In this document: positions 34,612 to 42,783 of the stretch, piece by piece | Numbering within the stretch: the first letter of the stretch is position 1 | How the letters are laid out: each line of letters opens with the position of its first letter | Assembly (NCBI RefSeq): GCF_000698595.1 | Contig: NZ_JFHC01000003.1 | Span: 186,001-250,000, forward strand | Reading direction: 5' to 3' | DNA length: 64,000 bases | Origin: Caballeronia glathei | GTDB lineage: Bacteria; Pseudomonadota; Gammaproteobacteria; Burkholderiales; Burkholderiaceae | Position numbers and translations under genes: made by a program | Notes under the pieces: model-generated | Databases searched by the model: none | What the model saw: the letters and a program-made list of their open reading frames with translations, nothing else | What the model was told of the DNA's origin: nothing

Positions 34612-35037
34612 ATGGCAAGGCGCAGTTCAGTAGAAATCGTCGAAAACTTCTGGCGCGAGGTGTGGCAGGCGCGCAACCCGGATGCAGCGGACCGTCTGGT
34701 CGCGGAGGATTTCGGAATCACATCGGGCGGGGTCGAGATCAGCTCGCGCGCGGAGTTCAAGAAATGGGTGGCGGCGTTTCTGTCGAGCATCGACGATTTC
34801 AGGTTCGACGTAATCGAGACTTTCCAGAACGAGACGGGCGACCGTGTGGTGTCGCGCTGGCGTGTCACCGGCAGGAACAACGGATTCATGGGCTTCGAGC
34901 CGTGCCATACGCCGATCGAGATGTTCGGCACGGCTGTGCTGCACGTGCGTGAAGACGGCTTGTTGCAGCACAACTGGGTCGAGCGCAACGCGCTGGAAGT
35001 TCAACGCGCGTTGACGGAGAAGATGAGCACCGTTTGA
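34612..35037 (+). CDS. SnoaL-like/NTF2-fold protein
   Basis: A 141-residue cone-shaped NTF2-fold protein: VEIVENFWREVWQARNPDAA is the opening helix, DRVVSRWRVTGRNNG and IEMFGTAVLHVREDG are the central strands. SnoaL-like proteins are small cyclases, isomerases or hydratases, and many are uncharacterised. It is divergent from the LysR gene at 33543-34445, which suggests linked control with the efflux pump. The substrate is unknown. Confidence 0.82.
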   Translation: MARRSSVEIVENFWREVWQARNPDAADRLVAEDFGITSGGVEISSRAEFKKWVAAFLSSIDDFRFDVIETFQNETGDRVVSRWRVTGRNNGFMGFEPCHTPIEMFGTAVLHVREDGLLQHNWVERNALEVQRALTEKMSTV

Positions 35038-35120
35038 CGGAGGACGGTGGGTGCCGTGTCTTTCGGCAAGCAGGCAGACGAGCGGGCAGGCCGAAAGGGG
35101 GCGGGTTCCCTGCGGCCCGC

Positions 35121-35639
35121 TCACACCACGAGCCGGTTCGCCACCCTGGACGACGCCTTGTCCGCGTGTTCCTGCACGTGACGGCCATTTCTCAGCACCC
35201 GGCCAAGGATGCTGAGCAGGAAGCCCGTTTCCTCTGAGGTCATGCCGGCGAGCAGGTCGTCCTGGACGCGCGCAAAGATTGCCGGAATTCTTTCAGCGAT
35301 GCCCGTACCCACTGCGGTCAGTGCGAGCTTGACGACGCGGCGGTCTTCCTTGCTGCGCACGCGCACCACCAGACCACGCTTTTCCATGCGGTCGACGATC
35401 CGCGTCACCGCGCTCGCGTCGATGCCGTATTCACGCGCGAGGTCGACCGCGACGAGTTCGCAGTCGCGCGCCAGCATGGAGATGATGCTGGCTTCCGTGC
35501 CGCTTACGTCGAGTTCATCGCGCGTGCGCTGATTGATCAGATTCCACGTGTTGGTGCGGGCGTGGTTCAGCAGATGGCCGAGATTTTCGGCGATCATCGT
35601 GTCGCCGTTTTCGCGCGGCGGCTCGTTCTTGTCTCTCAT
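35121..35639 (-). CDS. MarR-family transcriptional regulator
   Basis: A 172-residue winged-helix regulator. The DNA-binding part includes REYGIDASAVTRIVDRMEKRG (recognition helix) and RSKEDRRVVKLALTAVG (wing), both classic MarR. Long N- and C-terminal helices would form the dimer interface. MarR proteins usually release DNA on binding small phenolic ligands. The target is unclear; the nearest genes are the SnoaL protein and the DUF2798 gene. Confidence 0.9.
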   Translation of the reverse strand: MRDKNEPPRENGDTMIAENLGHLLNHARTNTWNLINQRTRDELDVSGTEASIISMLARDCELVAVDLAREYGIDASAVTRIVDRMEKRGLVVRVRSKEDRRVVKLALTAVGTGIAERIPAIFARVQDDLLAGMTSEETGFLLSILGRVLRNGRHVQEHADKASSRVANRLVV

Positions 35640-35796
35640 CGATAGTGAACGCTGGCAATTTCAGGGAAGCGGGGCGGCACAGACCGTTCCCGCTATAGGG
35701 ATACAACAGCTGAAATCGCGATTTATTCCGCGTCGCCAGGCAATCGGGCGAACGCTCGCGGACGTCCGTGCACCTTCCCCGACGGTCAAGCTGCTT

Positions 35797-36021
35797 TCAG
35801 CGCGTGATCACCGCGACCACCTTGCGAATGAGCGGCGCCGCGCTCAGCACCACGGGGAGCATGATGGTCCACGAGTACAGATAGGCACGCAGCCAGTGCG
35901 TCGCGAACGTGCCGTCCGCGTAGAAGGGCGTGCTTGCGACGGCGGCCGCAATCGCGCAGGTGATCCCCGACTGGATGACACTGAAGACGAAGTGGCCGAA
36001 TCGTTTCGGTATCTTCCACAT
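35797..36021 (-). CDS. DUF2798 small membrane protein
   Basis: A 74-residue protein with two hydrophobic helices, first near FVFSVIQSGITCAIAAAVAS and second near WTIMLPVVLSAAPLI, matching the DUF2798 pattern (inner membrane, function unknown). The start at 36021 (MWKIPKRFG) is 28 bp after the LysR stop in the same direction, so both are likely transcribed together. Confidence 0.8.
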   Translation of the reverse strand: MWKIPKRFGHFVFSVIQSGITCAIAAAVASTPFYADGTFATHWLRAYLYSWTIMLPVVLSAAPLIRKVVAVITR

Positions 36022-36049
36022 GGTGCTGTTCCGGGTGTCGCGCGATGTC

Positions 36050-37087
36050 TTAGTGGGCGGCCGCAAAGACGGTGCTCACGCCATCGGGCACGAGATGCTG
36101 CACATCGACGGCCTTCCCGGAACGGCCCTTCGCGATCCGTGCGGCAGAAGGGCCCGTGAGCAATTCGACATCACGTTGCACCCTGGCAAGCGCAGGCGAG
36201 ATCGTCGCGCGCAGATGCTCGATCAGCGTGCGGGTCTTCGCATCGAGATATCGGCGCGACACGTAGACGGCATACACGTTGAAAGGCCGCAGCCGCAGTT
36301 CTGGCAAGACCCGCACGAGCGTTCCATTGCGCAGATCGTCGATGGCGCTGTAGGCGGCGAGCATGCCGATGCCCGCGCCGGCGCGCAGCGCATGGCGCAT
36401 CGCGTCGGGGGAATTGGTCTGGAACGGATACGCTGTCACGGGAACGACGAACGCGCCGGTGGCGCTTTCCAGATGCCATTCGTCGGACGGAGAGACCGGG
36501 CTCTCGAGGCGCAGCAGCGAATGGGCGGCGAGATCGGCCGGGTCCTTCGGAATGCCATGCTGTTTCAGGTACGCAGGCGATGCGGCGAGCACCGCGTGAT
36601 TCGACCCGAGCGTCTGCGTGATATAGCCGGAATCGGGCAATTGCGACGCGCCGAGCAACGAAATGTCGAAACCGCCCTCGACCAGATTCGGCATGCTGTG
36701 CTCGATCACGAGTTCGACCGACACGTCCGGGTGAGCGGCCTGGTATGCGACCAGAGCATCCGTCACGAGGCTTTGCGCGAGTCCGGGAGAAGAGTGCACG
36801 CGCAGGTGCCCCTCGGCGTGCGCGGTGACATTGCGTGCTTCCGCCTTCGCGTTGTCCAGATCAGCGAGGATCGACTTGGCGCGCTCGTAATACTTCGCGC
36901 CTGCGTCGGTGACGGACAGGTGCCGCGTCGAGCGCCGGATGAGGACGGCCTGAAGCTCATTTTCGAGCATCGAAACCGCACGCGACACCTGCGCCGTCGT
37001 CAAGTCGCTCTCCTTTGCAACGGCCGTGAACGTACCGGCCTCCACGACGCGCACGAATGCCCGCATGTTATGAATCATGTCAACCAT
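36050..37087 (-). CDS. LysR-family transcriptional regulator
   Basis: A 345-residue LTTR, longer than usual by about 40 residues at the C-terminus. The start is MVDMIHNMRAFVRVVEAGTF and the helix-turn-helix is TTAQVSRAVSMLENELQ. AGGGGAA precedes the ATG at 37087. About 50 bp upstream lies a perfect 32-bp palindrome (37136-37167) that overlaps a plausible -35 box, so transcription of this gene seems tightly controlled. It is followed by the DUF2798 gene. Confidence 0.88.
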   Translation of the reverse strand: MVDMIHNMRAFVRVVEAGTFTAVAKESDLTTAQVSRAVSMLENELQAVLIRRSTRHLSVTDAGAKYYERAKSILADLDNAKAEARNVTAHAEGHLRVHSSPGLAQSLVTDALVAYQAAHPDVSVELVIEHSMPNLVEGGFDISLLGASQLPDSGYITQTLGSNHAVLAASPAYLKQHGIPKDPADLAAHSLLRLESPVSPSDEWHLESATGAFVVPVTAYPFQTNSPDAMRHALRAGAGIGMLAAYSAIDDLRNGTLVRVLPELRLRPFNVYAVYVSRRYLDAKTRTLIEHLRATISPALARVQRDVELLTGPSAARIAKGRSGKAVDVQHLVPDGVSTVFAAAH

Positions 37088-37135
37088 AGTCGATTCCCCT
37101 GCATGTTCCGCCTGCGACGGAATACGCCGTATTCT

Positions 37136-37167
37136 CCCAGTGTTTGACACGTGTGTCAAACACTGGG
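37136..37167. promoter_or_regulatory. Perfect 15-bp inverted repeat over the LysR promoter
   Basis: Two 15-base arms (CCCAGTGTTTGACAC and its complement) are separated by GT. On the minus strand TTGACA inside the palindrome is followed 17 bp later by GAGAAT, a possible -35/-10 pair for the LysR gene starting at 37087. No T-run follows on either strand, so an operator is more likely than a terminator. Confidence 0.6.
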
Positions 37168-37227
37168 CGTCCGTGGTGTTCGGTGCGGCTGGCCGGGTCC
37201 CGGTTCTAGGGTCGCGGTCGAGGCTGT

Positions 37228-38802
37228 CTACTCCAGATCGCCGACACGAATTTCGAATTGAGCAGCCATCGCGGCCAGCACGCGGCGGCTCACCTTTCCC
37301 ACGCCGTTGCGGGGAATCATGTCGACGACAGCGAGCACTTCGGGCACCTTGTAGTCAGCGAGCTGATGGGCGGCGTGACCGAGGATGTCGTTGGTATCGC
37401 AGGGTCGTGACGGATCGACGAGTTCGATGAAGCCCACGACACGCTGGCCCAGGAACGGGTCGGTCACGCCCGCGACGGCGGCATCGGCCACGGCAGGATG
37501 CGTCATCAGCACGCGGGCGATCTCGACCGGCGAAAGGCGCTGGCCGGCCCGCACGATCACGTCCGACCTGCGTATTTCGTAAGACCATTCCCCGTCCTCG
37601 GTCTGCCGCATCATGTCGCCGGTGTGGTACCAGCCGTCACGCTTCGGATCGTCGACGACACCCGGGCTCTTCCAGTAGCCCTTGAACAGGTTCTCGCCAC
37701 GAACGACCAGCTCGCCGGCATCGCCCTCGGGCGTCGGCGCGCCATGTTCGTCGACGAGTTTCGCGAGACCCGGCACGGCGCGCACGGACCGGTTATTCGT
37801 GCCGAGATAGAGACAGCCGATCGCCTCGCTCATTGCGACGAGGTTGTGCAGCGGCGTGCCGAACACGCGCTCGAAGTCGTCGAACAACTCGGGCGCCGCC
37901 GAATCGCCGAAGACCATGCACGAAGACAGGCAATCGACCTTGCGGGGCGCCTCGCGCTGTGCCCTGATCAACTTCGCAATCTCGAGCGGCGGCGCCGCCA
38001 CCCGGGTGCAGCGATGGCGCTCGATCGCATCGAGCACCGGGCCGGGCTCGAACTGGCTGCACTCCGCCAAGATGCACGGCACGCCGAGCGACATGCACAT
38101 GACAAGCGCATACGCGCCGAGCGGCCGATAAAGCGGCGCATGACACACGGCCTTCACATTGCGGTTCCATCCGAAGGCAATCGCGAGTTCGACCGTATGC
38201 AGCAGGGTCTTTTGCGTATGCGTGACGAGCTTCGGATCGCCGGTGGCGCCGGATGTCGCGATCAGGATGGCGTGGGCGTCGGGATCGTGCGTGAAGGAGA
38301 AGACGTCCGGATCGTCGTTCGCGAGCAGCGTCTGCCATGTCCCGGAGCGGCCGTCCTTGTGCGCGGCTTCCACCGTGAAGCGCCTGCCGGCAGGCAGAAA
38401 GGACGGAATGCTGTCTTCGAGCAGCCGGTCGAGTTCCGGTGCGGCCAGGTACAAAGAGGGCTGCAGAACGTCGAGCAACCGTTTCATTTCCGCGATCTTG
38501 AAGGCGGGATCGAGCGGCACGACGATCGCGCCGATCGCCAGGCCCGCATAGCAGGCGAGCAGCGCCGGGACGCAATTGCCGAGTTGCAGGACGATTCGAT
38601 CGCCCGGCCGGATGCCCTGAGCGAGCATGCCCGCGCTCAGACGCCGCACGTCGGATGCGAAACGGCCGAAAGTCCAGGTGTGCTCGCCCTGGACGGCGGC
38701 CAGAACCTCCGGGTGCGCCATGGCATTGGCGAGCATGCATTCGACGAGGCTCGGGTTGCCCCTGGACGTGATGGGCTGATGGGAAGAGGGTAAATCGATC
38801 AT
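37228..38802 (-). CDS. Acyl-CoA synthetase (AMP-forming, ANL superfamily)
   Basis: A 524-residue adenylate-forming ligase. The ATP loop is TSGATGDPKLVTHT, then MSEAIG (A5), GWYHTGD (A7), the hinge IVRAGQRLSPVEI (A8) and the C-terminal catalytic Lys in NGVGKVSRR. These support activation of a carboxylic acid to its acyl-AMP and then acyl-CoA. The acyl pocket does not point to a known subclass. It is a single gene ending before the palindrome at 37136-37167 and has 240 bp of non-coding DNA upstream. Confidence 0.9.
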   Translation of the reverse strand: MIDLPSSHQPITSRGNPSLVECMLANAMAHPEVLAAVQGEHTWTFGRFASDVRRLSAGMLAQGIRPGDRIVLQLGNCVPALLACYAGLAIGAIVVPLDPAFKIAEMKRLLDVLQPSLYLAAPELDRLLEDSIPSFLPAGRRFTVEAAHKDGRSGTWQTLLANDDPDVFSFTHDPDAHAILIATSGATGDPKLVTHTQKTLLHTVELAIAFGWNRNVKAVCHAPLYRPLGAYALVMCMSLGVPCILAECSQFEPGPVLDAIERHRCTRVAAPPLEIAKLIRAQREAPRKVDCLSSCMVFGDSAAPELFDDFERVFGTPLHNLVAMSEAIGCLYLGTNNRSVRAVPGLAKLVDEHGAPTPEGDAGELVVRGENLFKGYWKSPGVVDDPKRDGWYHTGDMMRQTEDGEWSYEIRRSDVIVRAGQRLSPVEIARVLMTHPAVADAAVAGVTDPFLGQRVVGFIELVDPSRPCDTNDILGHAAHQLADYKVPEVLAVVDMIPRNGVGKVSRRVLAAMAAQFEIRVGDLE

Positions 38803-39042
38803 GGCTTGGCATCCCTTGCGGGCGCCTGCACGGGAGCTAAAGAAAGCCAGCGCGGGGGAGTGCGCTTGGAGACCGGGCGACGAGCGGAGGCATCGCCCGG
38901 TCGATTATGCGGACTTTGTCAAACGTATGCAGAAACCACACGCCCGCGGCAGGACGAGACCTGGCGCATTCGAGGTGCCGGTTCCGGTATCACCCGATAT
39001 TCGGGCAATGAGCGCTGTTGCCGCGCCTGCTGCATCGGCTAG

Positions 39043-39351
39043 TTACACCCGGCCATCGACTCTTGGCGCTGCCGATGTGCGCCCCGGGCGGGGCGCCCCG
39101 GTTCTCTCAGCCAGCAACAGGCGAATCGCGGCAAGTGAGTCCTCGCCGACGGCGGTCGGTGCGAAACCGGCCGACGCTGCAAAGGGGGGCGGCGTGACAC
39201 CCAGCCGCCGGCAGACTCTGGAGAGATATGGCTTGGAGGCACCGGTGCAGGCGCATGCCGCCGCCGTCAGTTCCGCGTCGCCGACCTGCCGCCGCAACCA
39301 GGCGAGCGTGGCCCGATCACGTTCGTTGTACACACGTACCAGGTGTTCCAT
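39043..39351 (-). CDS. Small protein under tandem LexA-type boxes
   Basis: A 102-residue protein of no family I recognise. The first half is basic and helical (RVYNERDRATLAWLRRQVG, then TGASKPYLSRVCRRLGV), which could be a helix-turn-helix; the second half is Ala/Gly/Pro-rich. GGAGG lies 6 bp before the ATG, good support for a real gene. Two tandem boxes matching the LexA consensus lie 13-50 bp upstream, so it is probably induced by DNA damage. Alternatively the boxes are its own operator. Confidence 0.7.
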   Translation of the reverse strand: MEHLVRVYNERDRATLAWLRRQVGDAELTAAACACTGASKPYLSRVCRRLGVTPPPFAASAGFAPTAVGEDSLAAIRLLLAERTGAPRPGRTSAAPRVDGRV

Positions 39352-39363
39352 TCCGGACCTCCA

Positions 39364-39401
39364 TACTGTGCATAAAAACAGTACTGTGAATATATACAGT
39401 A
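39364..39401 (-). promoter_or_regulatory. Two tandem SOS (LexA) boxes
   Basis: Box 1 (39364-39383) and box 2 (39382-39401) both read TACTG, ten bases, CAGTA; they share two bases. Box 2, TACTGTGAATATATACAGTA, differs from the E. coli consensus at two positions. They lie directly upstream of the 102-residue gene and in an AT-rich patch unlike the surroundings. Confidence 0.8.
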
Positions 39402-39581
39402 ATTAAGGCGATTCAAGACACGCCGTGTGTAGCGTCGACGCGAGTCTGAATGTGTAGAGAGAGGACATCCGGTCGCGAACTCACGGTTCGTCTGGATTTT
39501 TGGCGCGTGTTGCACCGAGGCGACGAGCCCACGCGGGATTGCGCGCTATGATCGAGCACCTCATTCGCGAGCGAGGCGCGC

Positions 39582-39959
39582 GTGTCGACGGACACCAACC
39601 AGCTGGAAACATGGGCACTGCAGCGTGTGATCACTTCCGCCATCGCACTCGCCGACAGCGGCCGTTACCACGACTTCACCGACATCGATTACGCACTCCG
39701 TTTCGAGCACGGCTGGATCGAGGCGCGCGCATTGATCGACGACGGGAAGATGCGTGCGCTGCTGAATGACCGTTGCGCGTCCGCGCAGGCGTGCGCGACT
39801 GCGCAAGTCGCGGCATCGCTTGCGGCCGCGTCAGCTTCCGAGCCGGTGACGGTGGCGAAACCCTCGCTGCTGCGGTTAGCCTTCGGCTTGCGAGCCGTGT
39901 GGCGGGCGCCCGCGGTGAAATCGGCCGGCGCGGCTGACCTGGGGTCCGCCGCGGTCTGA
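39582..39959 (+). CDS. Hypothetical protein
   Basis: A 125-residue protein starting at GTG with GAGG five bases upstream. The N-terminal 65 residues look like a compact helical unit (LETWALQRVITSAIALADSG, DYALRFEHGWIEARALIDDG); the rest is Ala/Val-rich. I recognise no domain. It starts 180 bp from the LexA-type boxes, on the other strand, so shared control is possible but unproven. Confidence 0.6.
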   Translation: MSTDTNQLETWALQRVITSAIALADSGRYHDFTDIDYALRFEHGWIEARALIDDGKMRALLNDRCASAQACATAQVAASLAAASASEPVTVAKPSLLRLAFGLRAVWRAPAVKSAGAADLGSAAV

Positions 39960-40219
39960 GGAGGGGCCGGGCCTCGGCTCTGCGTCGTGATCCGCGATCA
40001 CGCTACCTGCACTTGATACCCGCCTTGCCGCCTGATTCGAGCGGCTGCGTCGTTCGCGACGCGAGGCGGGAGATATCAAAGGATGCGCCCTTCGACTGGC
40101 GAAGCCCCTGGGCGTCGCATCCGGACCGCAGGGCCGGTTTTCGAAACGAGCACTGAGCGTCATTCCGGCCGGGCATTTCAGATACTTGTTCCGTCTGGAA
40201 GGGCAAACGGGAACGACGG

Positions 40220-40621
40220 CTACTTGCCGATGCCCAGAAGCTCGACTTCGAATGTCAGGTCGCTGTTGGGCGGAATCGTGCCCACACCCCGTTCGCCGTA
40301 AGCGGTTGCGGCCGGACAGGTGAGCTTGGCTTTCTCGCCGACTTTCATCTTCTGCACCCCCTGCGTCCAGCAGGGGATCACGCGGCCAAGAGGAAACGTG
40401 GCCGGACCGCCGTGCTTGTCCGAACTGTCGAACTCGGTGCCATTCGCAAGCGTGCCCCGGTAGTTGACACGCACGACGTCGCTTGCCGTGGGCTGCGGAC
40501 CCGAGCCCGGCGTGACGTGCTCCACGATGACGCCCGAGGGCAGCTTTTCGGTCGCCGGCGAGGCTGCGAATGCGCTCGACGCGGTGGCTAAGGCAACGAG
40601 CAAAGCGGTAACGGATTTCAC
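40220..40621 (-). CDS. Periplasmic FKBP-type peptidyl-prolyl isomerase
   Basis: A 133-residue FKBP domain with a cleavable signal (VTALLVALATASSAFAASPA). The fold markers are VRVNYRGTLANGTEFDSS, FPLGRVIPCWTQGVQKMKVGEKA, AYGERGVGTIPPNSDLTFEVELL, all typical of a functional rotamase. The start is GTG with AAGGAG upstream. It would assist protein folding in the periplasm. It is divergent from the hypothetical gene at 40687 across 65 bp. Confidence 0.9.
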   Translation of the reverse strand: MKSVTALLVALATASSAFAASPATEKLPSGVIVEHVTPGSGPQPTASDVVRVNYRGTLANGTEFDSSDKHGGPATFPLGRVIPCWTQGVQKMKVGEKAKLTCPAATAYGERGVGTIPPNSDLTFEVELLGIGK

Positions 40622-40686
40622 TCATATCTCCTTGTCGTAAGGTGGGCCATTATATCGGCTGGCAGAAACCAATGAAGGAGGCTTTT

Positions 40687-41193
40687 GTGGATGATCGTTT
40701 TGACAGACGCGCACTCCTGCTTCATCTTGGAGACGTGCTCGAAGCGGCAAGCCGCGTGACCGGTTTCGGGCGCCCCAATGCATCTATCGCCCAGTTGGCC
40801 AGAGATGAAGCGACGCTGCAGCAGTTCGCGTTCCTGCAAAGTTTCACGCCCACGATGACCGCGGCCGAGTTCGCGGGGCAGGTCGCGAGCGCGTTCTGCT
40901 CGTGGCCGGCGGCGTTGCTCGAAGAAAGGCTGGACCAGCGCGCGCTGGCCGTGGCGGTTCAGCGCCATCTGTTCGAAGACAACGCGCGTGGCTGGAATAC
41001 CTATGCAGCCGAGCTTCGCAAGCAGGTGAAATGGTTTGCGGCCGATCTGCCCAAAGTGAAAGGCGAGCGTGCCTCCGCCGAACCGGACGCGAACCGGGAG
41101 AAGGCGTTGGCGCAAGCTGCGACGTCCGTCGAATGGGGTGCGTCCGACGAAAAGAGGGGATGGCCCTGGCCTCAGCCAGGATCGACGTCCTGA
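40687..41193 (+). CDS. Hypothetical protein
   Basis: A 168-residue protein. The GTG at 40687 is preferred because AAGGAGG lies 5 bp upstream; an ATG at 40672 would overlap that signal. The product is helical, with LLLHLGDVLEAASRVTGFG, EFAGQVASAFCSWPAALLEERL and a Trp-rich end (WGASDEKRGWPWPQ). No domain is recognised. Confidence 0.65.
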   Translation: MDDRFDRRALLLHLGDVLEAASRVTGFGRPNASIAQLARDEATLQQFAFLQSFTPTMTAAEFAGQVASAFCSWPAALLEERLDQRALAVAVQRHLFEDNARGWNTYAAELRKQVKWFAADLPKVKGERASAEPDANREKALAQAATSVEWGASDEKRGWPWPQPGSTS

Positions 41194-41353
41194 ACGACGG
41201 CTTGCGGGCAAAGCCGTCCATATTCATCGCATGCGCGAGACGAATGTTCGTTGCGCCGGGAACTCGACCAGGGTCACGCTCAAGCATGCGGAGTGCTTCG
41301 TCGAGTGCCCTTTAGCACTTTAGCGCTTTAGCGGAGTGTGATGCCTTGAATGG

Positions 41354-42031
41354 TTAAGCCGTAGCTTCGGCGAACCCGTTCACCGGCGAACTGGATTCGC
41401 TCGTGCTTGCAACCGCCTTCTTGCTCGCGGCCGCCTTTTTGGCCACCGCTTTCTTTGCGGCCGGGCCGCGACTCTTTTTCGCGGCGACGCCCTTGCTCGC
41501 AAGGGGGGGCTTTGCAGTCGATACCTTTCTGGCGGCTGATTTCTTCGACGCTACTTTTTTCGCCCGCGTCTTGACGGCGATGGCACGCTTGGCGGTTGCT
41601 TTCGTCTTGACGGCCGCGGACTTCCCTTTTGCGCCTTTGGCCTTGCCTGCATCATCCGCGCTGGCGTTCCCCGCGGGCGCAATCAGGAATTTGCTGCGGT
41701 CCTTGGCGTCCTTGATCCATGCCGGCGGCCGCGCGTGCCCGCTCCATGTCGCGCCCGTTACGGGATCGCGATACTTGGGCGGCAGTTTGCCTTTCGCCGA
41801 GGCCTTCGATCTGACACCGCTCTTGCGGGTGCCTGAAGACAGCGCGCTTGCCCTGCGGCCGCGGCGCTTGCCGGAAGCAAAATGAGCGTCGATATCGGCA
41901 ATGGTCAGGCCATGGTCGTCCATCAGCTTACGAATGTCAGCGATGGCGCCTTGCATGCGTTTTGCAATGAGTGCATCGGCTTGCGCCTGAAGTTGCTTCA
42001 ACTTGCGTTGGATTTGTTCAAGCGTGGCCAT
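41354..42031 (-). CDS. H-NS family nucleoid protein with histone H1-like tail
   Basis: A 225-residue fusion-like protein. Residues 1-50 are the coiled-coil oligomerisation helix of H-NS (LEQIQRKLKQLQAQADALI). Residues about 70-100 carry the H-NS DNA-binding block YRDPVTGATWSGHARPPAWI with its minor-groove loop. The last 100 residues are Lys/Ala/Thr repeats like histone H1 or BpH1 tails. Ordinary H-NS is about 100-135 residues, so the tail doubles its size. GGAGGAC precedes the ATG. Expected role: silencing of AT-rich acquired DNA and chromosome compaction. Confidence 0.9.
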   Translation of the reverse strand: MATLEQIQRKLKQLQAQADALIAKRMQGAIADIRKLMDDHGLTIADIDAHFASGKRRGRRASALSSGTRKSGVRSKASAKGKLPPKYRDPVTGATWSGHARPPAWIKDAKDRSKFLIAPAGNASADDAGKAKGAKGKSAAVKTKATAKRAIAVKTRAKKVASKKSAARKVSTAKPPLASKGVAAKKSRGPAAKKAVAKKAAASKKAVASTSESSSPVNGFAEATA

Positions 42032-42566
42032 TTCGTCCTCCATAAAGGGATTTGTTCGCACTATGCCATCATTTGCGGCATGCGCGAAGCTTTAGCCATT
42101 GCAGGCCACTACATTCCGTTGCTTAAAGCTTGCTTGAACCTGAAGACAAGCCTCGACAAAACCGGTTTAAAGCGCGGATAAGAGTTGCATTGATTTCCGG
42201 CCCTTCGCATCTGAATGCTTTAACACGGCGAGCCTTGCCTGATCGCAAAGAACTGGAAATGCATTTAGAGAATCGATCCACGCTTCTCGCCGCACGTTTA
42301 TGCTCTATCGATCTTTATGTCCGGCAACGTACGCGCTTGGCATGTCCCTCGCGCAGTCGTTTTGCTCAAGCAGGTGCGCCGATCTAAAAATGCTGCATGG
42401 CAACCTGAATCGCAAAAAACGCCTCTTTGACGGCCTTCGCGTGGCTTTTCGTGAACCGGTTACTTCGAACAACGCCCTTCATTCCGGCATTTCGCAAATG
42501 CGGCGACTTCGCCGAGCGCATGGCCTACAATGTAACGATCATCGAAATGCACCCAAGGAGTCTGTC
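42032..42566. other. Intergenic region upstream of the H-NS gene
   Basis: A 535-bp region with lower GC than its surroundings and no convincing gene. It must hold the H-NS promoter and that of the small membrane protein at 42567. A small RNA cannot be excluded by reading alone. Confidence 0.4.
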
Positions 42567-42725
42567 ATGGCTGAGTCAATGACGATCGCGCTGCTGGGTC
42601 TGGTTGTGCTTGTTCTTGCTGCAATACTGGTGGTCGAGCATTACAGACGCGAACATCGCAGGAATCGGCAACTCCGTTGGCTGGACACGCATCCGATGCG
42701 GGACTGGGTGCATCGCAGGCCGTAA
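42567..42725 (+). CDS. Small single-helix membrane protein (52 residues)
   Basis: The product begins MAESMTIALLGLVVLVLAAI with one strong transmembrane helix, then a basic cytoplasmic tail (VEHYRREHRRNRQLRW). AAGGAG lies 6 bp before the ATG, which supports expression. I recognise no family. Confidence 0.65.
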   Translation: MAESMTIALLGLVVLVLAAILVVEHYRREHRRNRQLRWLDTHPMRDWVHRRP

Positions 42726-42783
42726 GCGGCGCGCGCAAGCGCTCTGCACAATCAACCGGTGTCATTGCGCACATCGAAGCGGC

